From: Tetracentron sinense
Taxonomy: Eukaryota > Streptophyta > Magnoliopsida > Trochodendrales > Trochodendraceae
DNA: 64,000 nucleotides
Reading direction: 5' to 3'
NCBI GenBank assembly: GCA_015143295.1
Contig: CM026570.1
Span: 21,707,250-21,771,249 of the forward strand
Numbering within the stretch: position 1 is the first letter of the stretch; every line of letters starts with the position of its first letter. Of the stretch, positions 32,485-44,989 are shown one piece after another. A program made the translations under genes and the position numbers. The notes beneath the pieces were generated by a model that searched no databases, had not been told where the DNA came from, and saw only the letters and a list, made by a program, of their open reading frames with translations.

Positions 32485-32965
32485 CGAGCCAGAGGCTAGT
32501 ACCCTTCAATTGGGCTACCAACCTCCTTGACATGTTTCATTTACTTGTCAGCCAGAGGCTAGCACCTGAACCTCCCTGGGCTGCCAACCTCCTTGACATA
32601 TTGTTTTCTTGTGAGCCAGAGGCTAGTACCCGCACATCCCTGGGCTACAAACCTCCTTGACATATATGAGTTTTAGTTACTTGTTTAGTTTTCTTGTGAG
32701 CCAGAGGCTAATACCCGTACATCCCTAGGCTACCAACCTCCTTGACATGTTTCATTTACTTGTGAGCCAGAGGCTAGCACTCGAACCTCCCTGGGCTGCC
32801 AACCTCCTTGACATATTGTTTTCTTGTGAGCCAGAGGCTAGTACCCGCACATCCCTGGGCTACCAACCTCCTTGACACATTTGAGTTTTAGTTACTTGTT
32901 TAGTTTTCTTGTGAGCCAGAGGCTAGTACCCACACATCCCTGGGCTACCAACCTCCTTGACATAT
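32485..32965. repeat. ~63-80-bp minisatellite in the Tekay 3' LTR
   Basis: Seven or eight units with the core GAGCCAGAGGCTAGTACCCG and CTACCAACCTCCTTGACAT. The same array, with about six units, lies at 40078-40475 in the other LTR. Confidence 0.9.
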
Positions 32966-33766
32966 ATGTTTTCTTGTTGATTTATTACATGCATATGCTC
33001 TTGAAAAGCTCGGTTCATGCAACCATACGTGCTCATGTGCGTGGCAATAGTGACAATCCTGATGACATGCTTGGATGAGGCGATCACATAAGCATAGCAT
33101 TCCCATTTTGAATATAAGCATAAGGAATATGGATAACATGTAGGGCATTTGATCAAGGTAGGCATTTAAACATAATAGCTCAATACATGCTTTCATAATT
33201 CCAGTTCATTTATTCAATACGTCATTTAAGCATTTTATCACACACTTGGTGTGCAATCCCATTCATAGTCATTTTGTTTCGATTTCTTAATGCATATATT
33301 TCATCACACCACACAAAATGTATTTATTATGTTTGAAGTGCCCATCCACCATTTTTCAATACCCATTCATCAACCAACACGGCATCCAATGGCCTCAACC
33401 CATTTCATCCATTCATACATCCCACATTCATTCACATTATCTTGTTTAGGTTTTAGATATATAGTATGTTTCCAAGGGAAAGGGAATACAAGATCAACAT
33501 CATGATTTTAAAAGAAGAAAGCCTAGAGTATTGCTAGAGAAGTTGGTAGAGTGTACTAACCTTAAAGATCAAGCTTGATCTTTGAGGAATCCTTTGATTG
33601 AGGATGGTTCTAGCTTGGAATCCTTCAAGCTTGCTCCCTTGATCTCAATCCCAAAGCTCTCTTTAGATTTTGCCTTCAATCTCTCCTTAGGTTAAGAAAA
33701 TCCCCAAATGGGATTCCTAAACAAGAAAAGGGTTTAAAACCCCCAAATTCAGAATCTGCTACCGCA

Positions 33767-34025
33767 TGCGATCAATCGCGCCCTTATCTACGATCGATTG
33801 CAGGTCCTTACGATCGATCGCACATTAATGCAATCTATCTCACATGAACCTGAATACATTGGTCTGATTTCCCTTTGTATGCGATCGATCGCACACTCTT
33901 ACGATCGATCGCAGGTCCCTGCGATCTATCGCACCTGGGGATCGATCTATCGCATCTGACCCCGAGAGTTTGGGACCCAATTTGCCTGCATGCGATCGAT
34001 CGCACCTGACTTGCAATCGATCGCA
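33767..34025. repeat. TGCGATCGATCGCA near-palindrome array, Tekay 3' LTR
   Basis: Ten copies of the 14-base palindrome, several with C-to-T or G-to-A changes at CpG (for example TGCGATCAATCGCG, TACGATCGATTGCA). Confidence 0.9.
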
Positions 34026-34263
34026 CCCTCCAGATTTTGTTGTTTTCCTCCATTTTTCCCTACTTTGGTAATTCGGCCATAACTTTTGACTCGGTTGTCC
34101 GATTTGGACGATTCAACTTGCGTTGGATTCGTCTTTCGAAGGGGAACATTCTTGATATTTCAGAATTTCTAATTTCTCCCTTGTTTATTAATTAGACTAT
34201 GAGAAAGGCCAATTAGCTACAAACGTACTATTCATTAAGTATAGAAAAGTCCAGGGTGCTACA

Positions 34264-34277
34264 TTCTCCCCCCTTAC
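34264..34277 (-). other. Polypurine tract of the Tekay element
   Basis: On the minus strand GTAAGGGGGGAGAA directly precedes the LTR start TGTAGC. Confidence 0.85.
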
Positions 34278-34335
34278 AAAAATTTCGTCCTCGAAATTTG
34301 GACGATACATACATGCACAAAACCATCACAAAATA

Positions 34336-37300
34336 CAAGAGAAGGCCAAGTTCCTAAACAAATAACTGAGGATACTTTCCTCACACTTTGGCTTCTTGCT
34401 CCCATGTAGCTTCCTCCCTTGAATGGTGCCCAAGGGAATGGTCTTGTTGCGCAAGACTTGATCTCGCCTATCTAAGATCTGCACCGGTTGCTCAACTAGT
34501 GTAAGATCCTCTCAGATTTTCACTTGGTCAAGCTCTATGACGTGGGAAGGGTCTGGGATGTACTTTCAAAGCATTGAGACATGGAATACATTGTGGACCG
34601 CCGCCATATGAGCGGGTAAAGCAACACGGTAAGCCACCTCACCGACTCTAGTAATGAACTCGAATGGGCCCACATATCTCGGACTGAGCTTGCCTCTCTT
34701 TCCGAATCTCATAACACCCTTGGTTGGTGAAACCCGAACAAATACAAAATCACCAACTCGAAATTCAAGGTCTCTCCTTCGGTTGTCGGCGTAGCTCTTC
34801 TGTCTATCTTGTGCGGTCTTCAACCTTTCCTGGATAAGCTTGACCCTATCCATAGTTTGTTCAATTAATTCGAGGCCCAACACCTTTCTTTCCCCAACTT
34901 CATCCCAATACAACGGGGATCTATAACTCCTTCCGTACAAAGCCTCAAAAGGCGCCATCTGTATGCTTGCCTGATAACTGTTATTGTAGGCGAATTCCAC
35001 CAAAGGTAGGTGATCTTCCCAACTTCCCTTGAAGTCTAGCATACATGCACGGAGAATGTCTTCTATCACCTGATTTATCCGCTCGATTTGCCCATTCGTC
35101 TGTGGATGGAAAGCCATGCTAAAGTCTAATCGGGAACCCATTGCACCTTGAAAACTTTTCCAAAACCTGGATGTGAATCTCGGGTCCTGATCCAACACAA
35201 TGCTCACTGGCACCCCGTGCAACCAAACTATTTCTTTGTTATACAATGCAGCCAACTGATTTGAATTGAAAGTAGTCCGGTACGGTAAGAAATGGGCGGA
35301 CTTCGTGAGTCTGTCAACAACAACCCATATAGCATCGGTCTTTCTAACTGTCTTTGGCAACCCCACAATGAAGTCCATAGAGATATGTTCCAATTTCCAC
35401 TCTGGAATAGGGAGAGACTGCAAAAGTCCAGCTGGTCTCAAGTGTTCTGCTTTTACCTGCTGGCACACCAAACATCGTGCCACGTACTCCGCAACCTCCC
35501 TCTTCATGTTTCGCCACCAAAAGTGACTCTTGAGGTTCTGGTACATCTTCATACCCCCGGGATGCACTGTATACTTAGACCGGTGAGCTTCATCCATAAT
35601 CTCTCTCCGAAGGTCTGCATTGGCGGGGAGACAAAGTCTTCTCTTGAATGTAATAGCGCCCCGACTAGTGAGAAAGAAGTCCTTACTACCCTTGACAACT
35701 TCCTTGTCCCAGAAAGCCAACAAGTCAGCATCCGTGGCTTGATACTCTTGGATCAAATCTATAATGTACGGCGGAACCATGACATTTGCCAAAACAGGGC
35801 TACGGATGGAATCATTCATACTTATGTCTAGATTAGCCAAATCTTCTAATAATCTCCATTCTCGCACTAACATGTGAGCCAACAACCCCGGTGGTCTTCT
35901 ACTCAAAGCGTCAGCCACTACTGGGTGATATTGGATGGTGCACTCATAATCTTTCAAGAATTCTATCCAACGCCATTGCCGTAATTCAGTTCCTTCTGGG
36001 AAAAGAGGTACTTGAGACTTTTGTGATCCGTGAACACATAGAACTCTACCCTGGAAAGGTAATGGCGCCAAATCTTGAGTGCAAACACGACCGCCCCAAG
36101 CTCCAACTCGTGAGTGGGGTAATTCTTTTCGTGCTCCTTCAATTGCCTTGATGCATAGGCAATGACTTTCTTGTGTTGCATTAGGACACACCTAAGCCCC
36201 ACGTGCGAGGCATCACTATACACCTCATAACCAACATGTCCGGATGGCACCGTAAGGATGGGAGCTGTGGTGAGGCGTTTCTTCAACTCTTGGAAACTCA
36301 CTTCACATCGGTCACTCTAACTGAACTTTGCATTCTTCCTTGTCAAGTAAGTGAGAGGTGCAGCCAAACTGGAGAATCCCTCCACAAATCTCCGGTAGTA
36401 GCCCGCTAATCCAAGGAAACTACGTATCTCCGTAATGCTCTTGGGTCTCTCCCAACTCATGACTGCCTCAACCTTGGGCGAGTCTACAGAAATACCCTCG
36501 GCTGACACTACGTGGCCTAGGAATGTCACCTTCTCTAACCAGAATTCACACTTGCTCAATTTGGCATATAACCTATGCTCTCTCAACGTCTCCAGGGCAA
36601 GGAGGAGGTCTCATGTGTGATCTTCCGTGTCTGGGAATACACTAAAACATCGTCGATGAATACAATCACACACCGATCTAAGTACGATCGGAACACCCGG
36701 TTCATCAAATCCATGAATGCCACCAGTGCATTCATCAGCCCAAAAGTCATGACAAGGACCTCGTAATGGCCATATCGAGTCCTGAAAGCCGTCTTCGGAA
36801 TATCCTCTGGCTTGATCTTTAACTGATGATACCCTGATCTAAGATCAATCTTGGAGAAAAATCTCACTCCCTTCAGTTGGTCGAACAAGTCGTCTATCCT
36901 TGGCAAGGGATAACGGTTCTTGATAGTGACCTTGTTCAACTGACGGTAGTCTATGCACATTCTCATTGACCCGTCCTTCTTCTTTACAAAGAGGACCGGA
37001 GCTCCCCATGGCGAGACACTCGGTTGGATGAAACCAAGTTGTTGTAACTCCTCAATCTGCTTTTTCAACTCTTCAAGCTCTATCGGGGCCATTCTATACG
37101 GTGCCCTTGAAATCGGAGCGGTGCCCGGAGCAAGCTCTATTGCGAACTCAATCTCCCGATTCGGAGGCAATCTGAGAAGTTCTTCCGGGAACACATCCAA
37201 AAACTCACTCACGACCGGAATAGCCGAGGAGTTTTGTGCTTCTGGGTTTGCTAAGCTCAAAGCTGCTAGGCGAGCAATATCCCTTTCTCTCAATCCTCGA

Positions 37301-37620
37301 AAGTGAAAAGGCTTGACCCCTTCCAGCTTGTAGTTCACCATCTTTTCAAAACAGGCAACATGGCCGTGGTGGTTTGATAACCAATCCATCCCTAGGATGA
37401 CATCAAAATCCAAGACTTGAAAATCTATACAGACGAGATCGGCTAACAGTTCATTCTCCCCCACTTAAACCACACAATCTCTAAATATTTTATCGGTAAA
37501 GTGGAGTTGCAATGGTCAACTCCCACTCTGACGGAGTAGCCTCAGTCAAAAAGCCCTTTGTAAAACTTGGTGAGACAAAAGAGTGAGTGGATCCTGTATC
37601 AATCAACACTCAGGCAAGAC
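34336..37620 (-). pseudogene. Tekay pol (protease, RT, RNase H, integrase, chromodomain)
   Basis: Read right to left: protease VLIDTGSTHSFVSP at about 37612-37571. Reverse transcriptase 37464-36583 has [20 protein letters not shown] and the catalytic FIDDVLVYS box, then a frame change to the thumb ([17 protein letters not shown]). RNase H follows ([45 protein letters not shown]), with a frame change near 35990. The integrase is open from about 35990 to 34566, with the zinc part (HPGGMKMYQNLK; CLVCQQVKAEH) and core Asp and Glu residues (DFIVGLPK; VLDQDPRF; NGQIERINQV). The chromodomain remnant is YIPDPSHVIE then EEATWEQEAKV in another frame. A stop after SML at 34566 and one in the next 60 bases separate the chromodomain. 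Confidence 0.95.
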
Positions 37621-37764
37621 ACTCGTTCACTAATAAGCCACCTGTGCGATTAGTAACTAATATCAGTAGATTTCAAACAATAACAAGCATCATATATAGG
37701 TAACCCCTAATAAAATTAACAACTCATCAACCATAGAAATTATTCACAATCTTAAACTCTAGAA

Positions 37765-39035
37765 TTATTGCGTTCCTTGCACGACATCGTCGGATGCACG
37801 TGCGTCCCGCTCGGACAATGCAAAGACTCGCCCTTGAGTGGCTTGACGAGGTGGCCGGATAAGTGGCGAGGCCCTCGAAGCCTGAGAAGAGCTAGGCTGA
37901 GACGTCTGCCTAACCGGGAGCCTGCTCCCTTGAGATTGAGCTGGCAAGTGACGTCGGGGACAGTCTCTAACAAGGTGGCCTTGGTCACCACAGTGGAAAC
38001 AACTTCCCGTAATCCTCCGGCATTCCCCCGCTGGATGTCTCCTTCCACAAAGGGTGCAAATATCATGCGAATAGGTGGGAAGAGCATATCCCGTAGCCTG
38101 AGTCGCTGCGGGTGAGTAGCCTGAGTGAAAGCTGGGCGAAAAGCCGGTGGAGCAAAAGGGCGAATGGGCTGAGTTGTAAGGTACATCCTCTATGACTGTG
38201 CTGGCCCTGTGGACTGGTAAGAACAAGTCCTTGCTATTTTCTCCACTGAACCACTAAACTGGCCTTTCTCCATCCCTCTCCTCTTGAAAAATTCCTCGGA
38301 ATTCGACTCGGCCAAAAGTGCCTTGTCCACCACCTCTGAATATGTCTCATGCCTAAACATTGAGACTCGATCCTTGAGGTAGGCCTTCAACTCTCTCTCA
38401 AATTTCTGGGCTTTCATCACCTCGGTCGCTATCATATGTGGAGCGAATCGAGATAGCTCCGAGAACTTGGCTTCATAAGCCGCCACTGACATATTTCCTT
38501 GCTCCAAGGTAATGAACTCAACCTCTTTCTTCTCCTTCATCCCAACTGGGAAGTACTTCTTGTAAAAGACATCCAAGAACTCGGCCCATATCCACTCTTG
38601 ACCCTGTCGGGTCAAATCTCGAGTCCTGAGTGTGGACCTCCACCAATGGTCAGCCTCGTCTTCAAGCATAAAGGCGGCCCAAGTGACCCTTTCAGCCTCA
38701 ATCGGTGTTAATACTGAGAATATCTTCTCTAATTGCCGAATCCATCCTTTGGCAACAAATGGATTAATGCTTCCACAAAAAGTTGGAGGCCTCATCCTCC
38801 GAAAAGCCTTAATTCCGGCTTGTGCTCGATTGGGAGGAGCAGTTACAAGTGTGCTGGCCGGAGGAGGAGTAGTAGGTTGCCTCACCGCTAGCATAGCCAA
38901 AGTCTCGGCTATTGAAGCAAAGGCTTGGGCAAAGTCGGGTTGTTCATCACCCGATGGTGCATCACTTCCATTGCCCCTTGTGTTGTACCCGTGACCCCGA
39001 GCATTTCGTCTCATGATTACTCCTGAGAATGACAA
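37765..39035 (-). pseudogene. Tekay gag
   Basis: The first frame starts at 39035 or at the internal ATG (MRRNARGHGYNTRG) and carries the Retrotrans_gag domain (RPPTFCGSINPFVAKGWIRQ, FMLEDEADHWW, EFLDVFYKKYFPVGMKEKK, YEAKFSELSRFAPHM). It meets a TAG at about 38190. After a frame change near 38100 the C-terminal part has a zinc knuckle CFHCGDQGHLVRDC and a second Cys-rich CTLCGRRHPAGEC just before it. A Ser/Pro/Arg-rich tail ends at 37765. The gag polyprotein would form the virus-like particle in the cytoplasm. Only one stop and one frameshift separate it from an open frame. Confidence 0.93.
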
Positions 39036-39317
39036 TACAACATGATTCTAACTTGGATACACATCTAGTAGCAAATTAACCATTTGTTCAAAACATATTT
39101 ACCAAGCATAGAACAGAGCACACAAGGTTACATAACAATAGCATAATATACAATCCGTGTTCCTAGCGTAGGACTCTAAGTTCGGTTGAAGTTCAACCCA
39201 TTTGACCAAGACTAAATTGTTAGTCTATACTTGGAATACGACTCGTTCATAACACCTATTGCCTTGCTCAATAAGGTTATTGAGTACTAAGTGACCCTAG
39301 GGACTCTAATGCCTAAA

Positions 39318-39329
39318 GCTCTGATACCA
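39318..39329 (-). other. Primer binding site of the Tekay element (Met-tRNA)
   Basis: On the minus strand TGGTATCAGAGC, an exact match to the initiator Met-tRNA primer site, lies four bases after the LTR end. Confidence 0.95.
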
Positions 39330-39333
39330 CCTC

Positions 39334-41793
39334 TGTCACACCCCAAAATACCCCCTAGGAGTTAAGGGATACTTTGGTAGTGACTATACTTAACCTGTCA
39401 AACCATCCTGAAGTAAACAAGGCTAATATAGTATAACACTAACAATGATCAGAGCGCAGAAGCTAAACATGTATGTGGAAGCGTAAACTAATTTTTTTCT
39501 TTTCTTTTAAAGTTCCAAAATAGTATTCCAAGTGAACACAAGTATATACAACACATGTCTAAGTCTAAGGTGGACAGGCCCACCTATGAGAATATCAAAA
39601 TACACAAAACCCTCTCGTACTCTTCCCTCAACAGTAGTCGAGGTACGGCTACACGTCGAGGTCTCTGCCTGAGACTGTAGTGGGATAGACGGCTCTCTCT
39701 CCTCTATGTATTCTTCCTCGACCCAAGGCTCCGGGTTGAAGTCTCCCTCAGTACCTGCCAACAAGAACGTACGGCTGAGCATGGAATACTCAACGAGTAC
39801 AAGCTACTAGCTAACCATAGAAATAGTAAAAGCATAACAACAGTGAATACAATACAAGGCAATATCAATTCAAAGCAATAGTAGCATCATGAGATAAACA
39901 GCATTGAATAGGAAACAATATCGTTATCTCGACATGCGTGCATGAATTCGAAAACTCCGATAAGACTCATGCTTGGAAAACCCGTCTCATGTCTCGGTAT
40001 GGCTTGTGAAAATCATGCATGCGTGTCTTGTCTCATCTTGTATACTTGTGAGCCCTTTCTTGTGAACTTGTTCTTGCGAGCCAGAGGCTAGTACCCTTCA
40101 CTTGGGCTACCAACCTCCTTGACATGTTTCATTTCCTTGTCAGCCAGAGGCTAGCACCCGAACCTCCCTGGGCTGCCAACCTCCTTGACATATTGTTTTC
40201 TTGTGAGCCAAAGCTAGTACCCGCACATCCCTGGGCTACCAACCTCCTTGACATGTTTCATTTACTTATGAGCTAGAGGCTAGCACCCGAACCTCCTTGG
40301 GCTGCCAACCTCCTTGACATATTGTTTTCTTGTGAGCCAGAGGCTAGTACCCGCACATCCCTGGGCTACCAACCGCCTTGACATATTTAAGTTTTAGTTA
40401 CTTGTTTAGTTTTCTTGTGAGCCAGAGGCTAGTACCCGCACATCCTTGGGCTACCAACCTCCTTGACATATATGTTTTCTTGTTGATTTATTACATACAT
40501 ATGCTTTTGAAAAGCTCGGTTCATGCAACCATGCGTGCTCGTGTGCGTGCCAATAGTGACAATCCGGATGACATGCTTGGATGAGGGGATCATATAAGTA
40601 TAGCATTCCCGTTTTGAATATAAGCATAAAGGAATAGGGATAACATGTAGGGCATTTGATCAAGGTAGGCATTTAAACATAATAGCTCAATACATGCCTT
40701 CATAATTCCAATTCATTTATTCAATACGTCATTTAAGCATTTTATCACACACTTGGTGTGATCCCAGTCCTAGTCATTTTGTTTCGATTTCTTAATGCAT
40801 GTATTTCATCACATCACACAAAATGTATTTATTATGTTTGAAGTACCCATCCACCATTTTCCAATACCCATTCATCAACCAACACGGCATCCAATCACCT
40901 CAACCCATTTCATCCATTCATACATCCCACATTCATTCACATTATCTTGTTTAGGTTTTGAATATATAGTATGTTTCCAAGGGAAAGGGAATACCAGATC
41001 AACATCATGATTTTAAAAGAAGAAAGCCTAGAGTATTGCTAGAGAAGTTGGTAGAGTGTACTAACCTTGGAGATCAAGCTTCATCTTTGAGGAATCCCTT
41101 GATTGAGGATGGTTCTAGCTTGGAATTCTTCAAGCTTGCTCCCTTGATCTCAATCCCAAAGCCCTCTTTGGATTTTGCCTTCAATCTCTCGTCCTCCTTT
41201 TCCCTTCTTTCTCTCCTTAGGTTTAGAAAATCCCCAAATGGGATCCCTAAACAAGACAAGGGTTTAAAATCGTCAAATTCGGAATCTGCGACCGCATGCG
41301 ATCGATCGCGTCCTTATCTGCGATCGATCGCAGGTCCTTGCGATCGATCGCACAATATTGCGATCGATCGCACATGAACCCGAATACATTGGTCTGATTT
41401 CCCTCTGCATACGATCGATCGCACACTCTTGCGATCAATCGCAGGTCCTTGCGATCTATCGCACCTGGGGATCCATCTATCGCATCTGACCCCGAGAGTT
41501 TGGGACCCAATTCGCCTGCATGCGATCGATCGCACCTGACTTGCGATCGATCGCACCCTCCAGATTTTCTTGTTTTCTTCCACTTTCCCCTACTTTGGTA
41601 ATTCGGCCATAACTGTTGACTCGATTGTCCAATTTGGACAATTCAACTTGCATTGGATTCATCTTTCAAAGGGGAACATTCCTGACATTTCAGAATTTCT
41701 AATTTCTCCCTTATTTATTAATTAGACTATGAGAAAGGCCAATTAGCTACAAACGTACTATTCATTAAGTATAGAAAAGTTCAGGGTGCTACA
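39334..41793 (-). repeat. 5' LTR of the Tekay element
   Basis: 2460 bp, reading TGTAGCACCC to ...GGTGTGACA on the minus strand. It has the palindrome array (41297-41555), the minisatellite (40078-40475) and the AGCATGGAATACTCAACG block (39778-39795). This copy keeps its CpG palindromes better than the 3' copy. Confidence 0.95.
41297..41555. repeat. TGCGATCGATCGCA near-palindrome array, Tekay 5' LTR
   Basis: Ten copies of a perfect 14-base palindrome or one-to-three-base variants, spaced about 20-45 bases. Six are perfect in the core CGATCGATCG. Confidence 0.92.
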
Positions 41794-41798
41794 TGGGG

Positions 41799-42861
41799 TT
41801 CGCATAATTTTTGCACGATGAGACTGTTACCGGTTTTCCTCATGCCTGCGAAGCTGATAGTTTTTTTTTTTGGTCCCTTTTTTGCCCCTAGCCGCAAGGC
41901 TAAGTCTGAGGGTTGCGTAACTTTTGCGCAATGAGGTCGTTTTCGATTTTGACTCATGCCCGCGACTTGCTGGGGAAATTCTTATTCTCCCTTTATTGCC
42001 CTAATTGACACTTGTCTGGGATTGATGCTCCTCTAAGGGATATAGACGTGATATTGCGCTTGCACATGCAGTTTCTAGAGGATGTAGGAGGACTTAGATT
42101 GGGATAAAGCGTAGGCTAGGGGATCGAGTTTGGGACACCCTGAAATTATTTGTTGTAGCTAACCTGCATGGGGAACCTTTCCTGGAGACTTTGGTATTTC
42201 CAGTGGACTTTTTTTTTTGTTCCACTAGGTCTTGTCCTCTCTGGTAGAGGCTGACTCTTTATGGATTTTTCTCCATATGGGGAGAGTTTGATTCCATTGG
42301 GGATATTGATTCCATTGGAGATAATTTATTTCCACTGGGGAGATGTTTTGGGAGAAGTTGATTCTATTGGGGATAAGGTCCAGAGAGATTGTTTTTCTCA
42401 GGGAATCCCTGACTTGAAGAATGTTTCAACTTCTATTTTGGGATTTCCTTTTATGGAAAATCTGGTAAACTTGGTGTCAATTTCGCCGGGGAAGTTGGGA
42501 GAGTTTGTCTCTGCTGGGGGAGAGTTGATGACTCCTTTTTTTTAGGAAAGAAGGACTCTACTTGGGGAGAGTTGGGGAATGGTTACCCCTTTTGTGACCG
42601 CACCTGATTTGTCAGGTTGCCTATGTACCCTTTGCAGGATCAGGTCATGACGTAGTTTAGGCTAATGCCATGGACGGTGAAGGAGGGTGTCTCTGAAAAG
42701 TTTCGTTGAAAGAAAGGTTGTCAGGCTCAAGGGACTAACTAGCGGATTTTCATTGATTTGTAAATGGGTTACATTGAAAAGGGATAAGGAGTGTGCCAAG
42801 GATGGCCTCCTGTCATTTCCTGGAGATTCTATGAGTGCAGAGCGCCTATTAGATCTAGACC
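41799..42861 (-). other. 3' untranslated region of the Ogre-type element, proximal part
   Basis: Non-coding. A run of degenerate CTGGGGA or TTGGGGA motifs (GCTGGGGAAA, CCATTGGGGATA, CCACTGGGGAGA, CTATTGGGGATA and others) fills about 41970-42570. A 94-codon plus-strand frame here merely translates these repeats. Confidence 0.55.
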
Positions 42862-44864
42862 CTAAGTGTAGTATCGCTTAACTTTGTCCATGTTGACGGG
42901 CTCGGAGAGGTCTTCATCATCCATACGTCCGAGCCGAAGGGCGCCGCCTGAGAATTTGTCTCAGATGATGTATGGGCCTTCGTAGTTGGGAGAGAATTTA
43001 CCCCTAGGATCAGGGCGATTTGGCAATACCTTCTGGAGAACCAGGTTACCGAATTCGATGCTATGAGGCTTGAATTTCTTGTTGAATGCCCTAGACATAC
43101 GCCTCTGATAGGCCTGTGAATGATTGATGGCTTTCAGTCGCCGCTCTTCATTCAGATTCAGCTATTCAAACCGGGTCCATACCCATTCTGCTTCTGAGAC
43201 TTCGGCTTCCTTTAATACGGAGAGTGATGGAATCTCTACTTTGATGGAGAGGACTCCTTCCATACCATAGGTCAGAGAGAAAGGTCTTGGCCCTATTAAG
43301 GTTCTAATGGACATTCTGTAGGTCATGAGTGCGTATAGGAGCATCTCATGCCAAGCAGAGTAGTTGGTTACCATCTTCTCAATGATCTTCTTCACGTTTT
43401 TGATGTCTGCTTCCACTGCACCATTATTCTGTGGCCTGTATGGAGTGGAATTGTGATTTTGTATATTGAATTTCTGGCAGAGATCAGTCATCTCCTTGTT
43501 GTAAAAGTTAAGAGCATTGTCTGTTACAATCTCGAATAGAACACCGTATCAACAGATGATGTCAATTTTTAGAAAGCGCTAAACCACGGAAGCTGTCACA
43601 TTGGCATAAGAGGCTACTTCGACCCATTTTGTAAAGTAATCGATTACAAATAGGATGAATCGTTAAAAGTTATATGCTTTCGGAGCTATGGTTCCGATGA
43701 CGTCGATGCCCCAGATAAAGAATGGCAAGGAGCAGTCAGATTGTGCAACCTTGTCGGTAATGCATGAATCTTGTCAGCATAGATTTGGCATTGGTGGCAC
43801 TTCTGTACATGCTTGTAATAGTCAGCTTCCATGGTGGACCAGTAGTAGCCCAACCTGAGGATCTTCTTGGATAGCATCAACCCGTTCATGTGCGAGCCGC
43901 AGGTTCCTCCGTGAACCTCCTTGACTACCTGTGCCGCTTCATTGGTGTCTAGGCATCTGAGCAAGATCAGATTCGGTGATCTCTCGTACAAAACTCCCCT
44001 GATAGGACAAACTTAATTACAAACCTTCTGATTGTTCGGCGGTCTGTTTTGGTAGCATCGAGAGGGAAGGTCACATCCTCAAGGTACTACTTGATGTCTA
44101 TATACCAAGGCTTATTGTTTATGACTATATCTGGCTTGAGATAGTAGGCAGGCTGATCCTGTTACTAAATTTCAATCGGCCAGTGCAAAATACCCCCGAG
44201 GATCTGAACCATAGAAGCAAGAGTGGCTAGTGCATTGGCAAATCTGTTGTGGTTCCTAGATTTGTAGCTGAAGGTGATTCTCCTAAACTGGGTGATTAGC
44301 ATGTTGAGATAGGCTAAGTATAGAACCATCCTGGCTTCTCGAATGACGCAAGATTCATTTGCCTGACAGATTACCAAAGACGAGTCACCGTAGACGTCTA
44401 TCTCCTCGATCTCAATGCCCAGGGCTTCTTTCAGATCGGCTATACATGCCTCATATTCTGCTTTGTTATTGCAGCATTTGAACTGCAGTTTGACTGAGAT
44501 AGGAAGGTATGCTCCCTCAGGTGAGATCAGGACTACTCCTGCCCCATGCCCATGACTGTTAGCAGCTCCATCAAGGTACAACTCTCAGTCAGAGTATTTT
44601 GACTCTTCTGCTTCTGTGTACAGGATAGCTTCATCTGGAAACTGATCATTTACAGACGCGTAGTCCTAGGTCAGACTGTGGGTGAGGTGATCCACTATTG
44701 CCTGTCCCTTGATTGACTTCTGCGTCATGTACGTGATGTCGAATTCGGAAAACATCATAAGCCATCGAGCAGTTCTTCCGGTGGTGGCTGGCTTTTCCAG
44801 TAAGTATTTGAGTGGGTTCATCCGGGAGATCAGGATTACCGGGTAGGAAAGTAGATAGTACCAA
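42862..44864 (-). pseudogene. Ogre pol, RNase H and integrase
   Basis: RNase H at 44581-44165 reads YLDGAANSHGHGAGVVL, NNKAEYEACIADLKEAL, VYGDSSLVICQ and ANALATLASMV, with the expected acidic residues. Integrase follows: the zinc part (EVHGGTCGSHMNG; KCHQCQ) at 43991-43686, then the core (IDYFTKWVEVA; VTDNALNFYNKEM; YRPQNNGAVEADIKNVKK) with Asp, Asp and Glu in place, and the C-terminal GPY-type module (GKFSPNYEGPYI). The frame ends at a TAG (42864-42862) after NMDKVKRYYT. Stops and frame changes fall near 44640, 44000-44160, 43670 and 43160. The wording, and the order of RT-linked followed by separate RNase H, fit Ogre/Tat elements. Confidence 0.9.
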
Positions 44865-44989
44865 AAATGCTTAGTTGCCCAGACCAGTGCCAGGCATGTC
44901 TTCTCAAGAGGGCTATACCGCTCTTCATACTCTAACAGGCGCTTACTGATGTAGTAAATGGATTTTTCTATTCTGCCTGTCTCGTCATG

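Larger units (their letters stand above)
31738..34263 (-). repeat. 3' LTR of the Tekay element
   Basis: 2526 bp, reading TGTAGCACCC to ...GGCGCGACA on the minus strand. It contains a palindrome array (33767-34025), a ~63-bp minisatellite (about 32485-32965) and the AGCATGGAATACTCAACG block (32187-32204). It closely matches the LTR at 39334-41793, with scattered substitutions. Confidence 0.95.
31738..41793 (-). mobile_element. Complete Tekay-type Ty3/gypsy chromovirus
   Basis: Perfect five-base target duplications TGGGG flank it (31733-31737 and 41794-41798). LTRs at both ends have TG...CA termini; a Met-tRNA primer site lies beside the right LTR and a polypurine tract beside the left. Gag, protease, RT, RNase H, integrase and a chromodomain remnant follow in Ty3/gypsy order. 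The integrase-to-chromodomain wording (HNVFHVSML, YIPDPSHVIE, ILDRRDQVLRNK) is that of the Tekay/Del clade. Stops and frameshifts make it inactive, but all parts are present. Confidence 0.96.

Noticed and set aside
32872-33165. Matching plus-strand frames in the two Tekay LTRs (also 40378-40584)
   Set aside because: They are translations of the LTR minisatellite and its flank, duplicated with the LTR.
35292-35831. 179-codon plus-strand open frame
   Set aside because: It is the complement of the Tekay integrase reading frame and has no similarity of its own.
37768-38994. Plus-strand frames of 115 and 120 codons
   Set aside because: They are shadows of the Tekay gag on the other strand.
19410-41555. 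CRISPR-like arrays of short palindromes
   Set aside because: Spacers are not of uniform length, repeats are only ~14 bases, the context is plant LTRs, and no cas genes occur.
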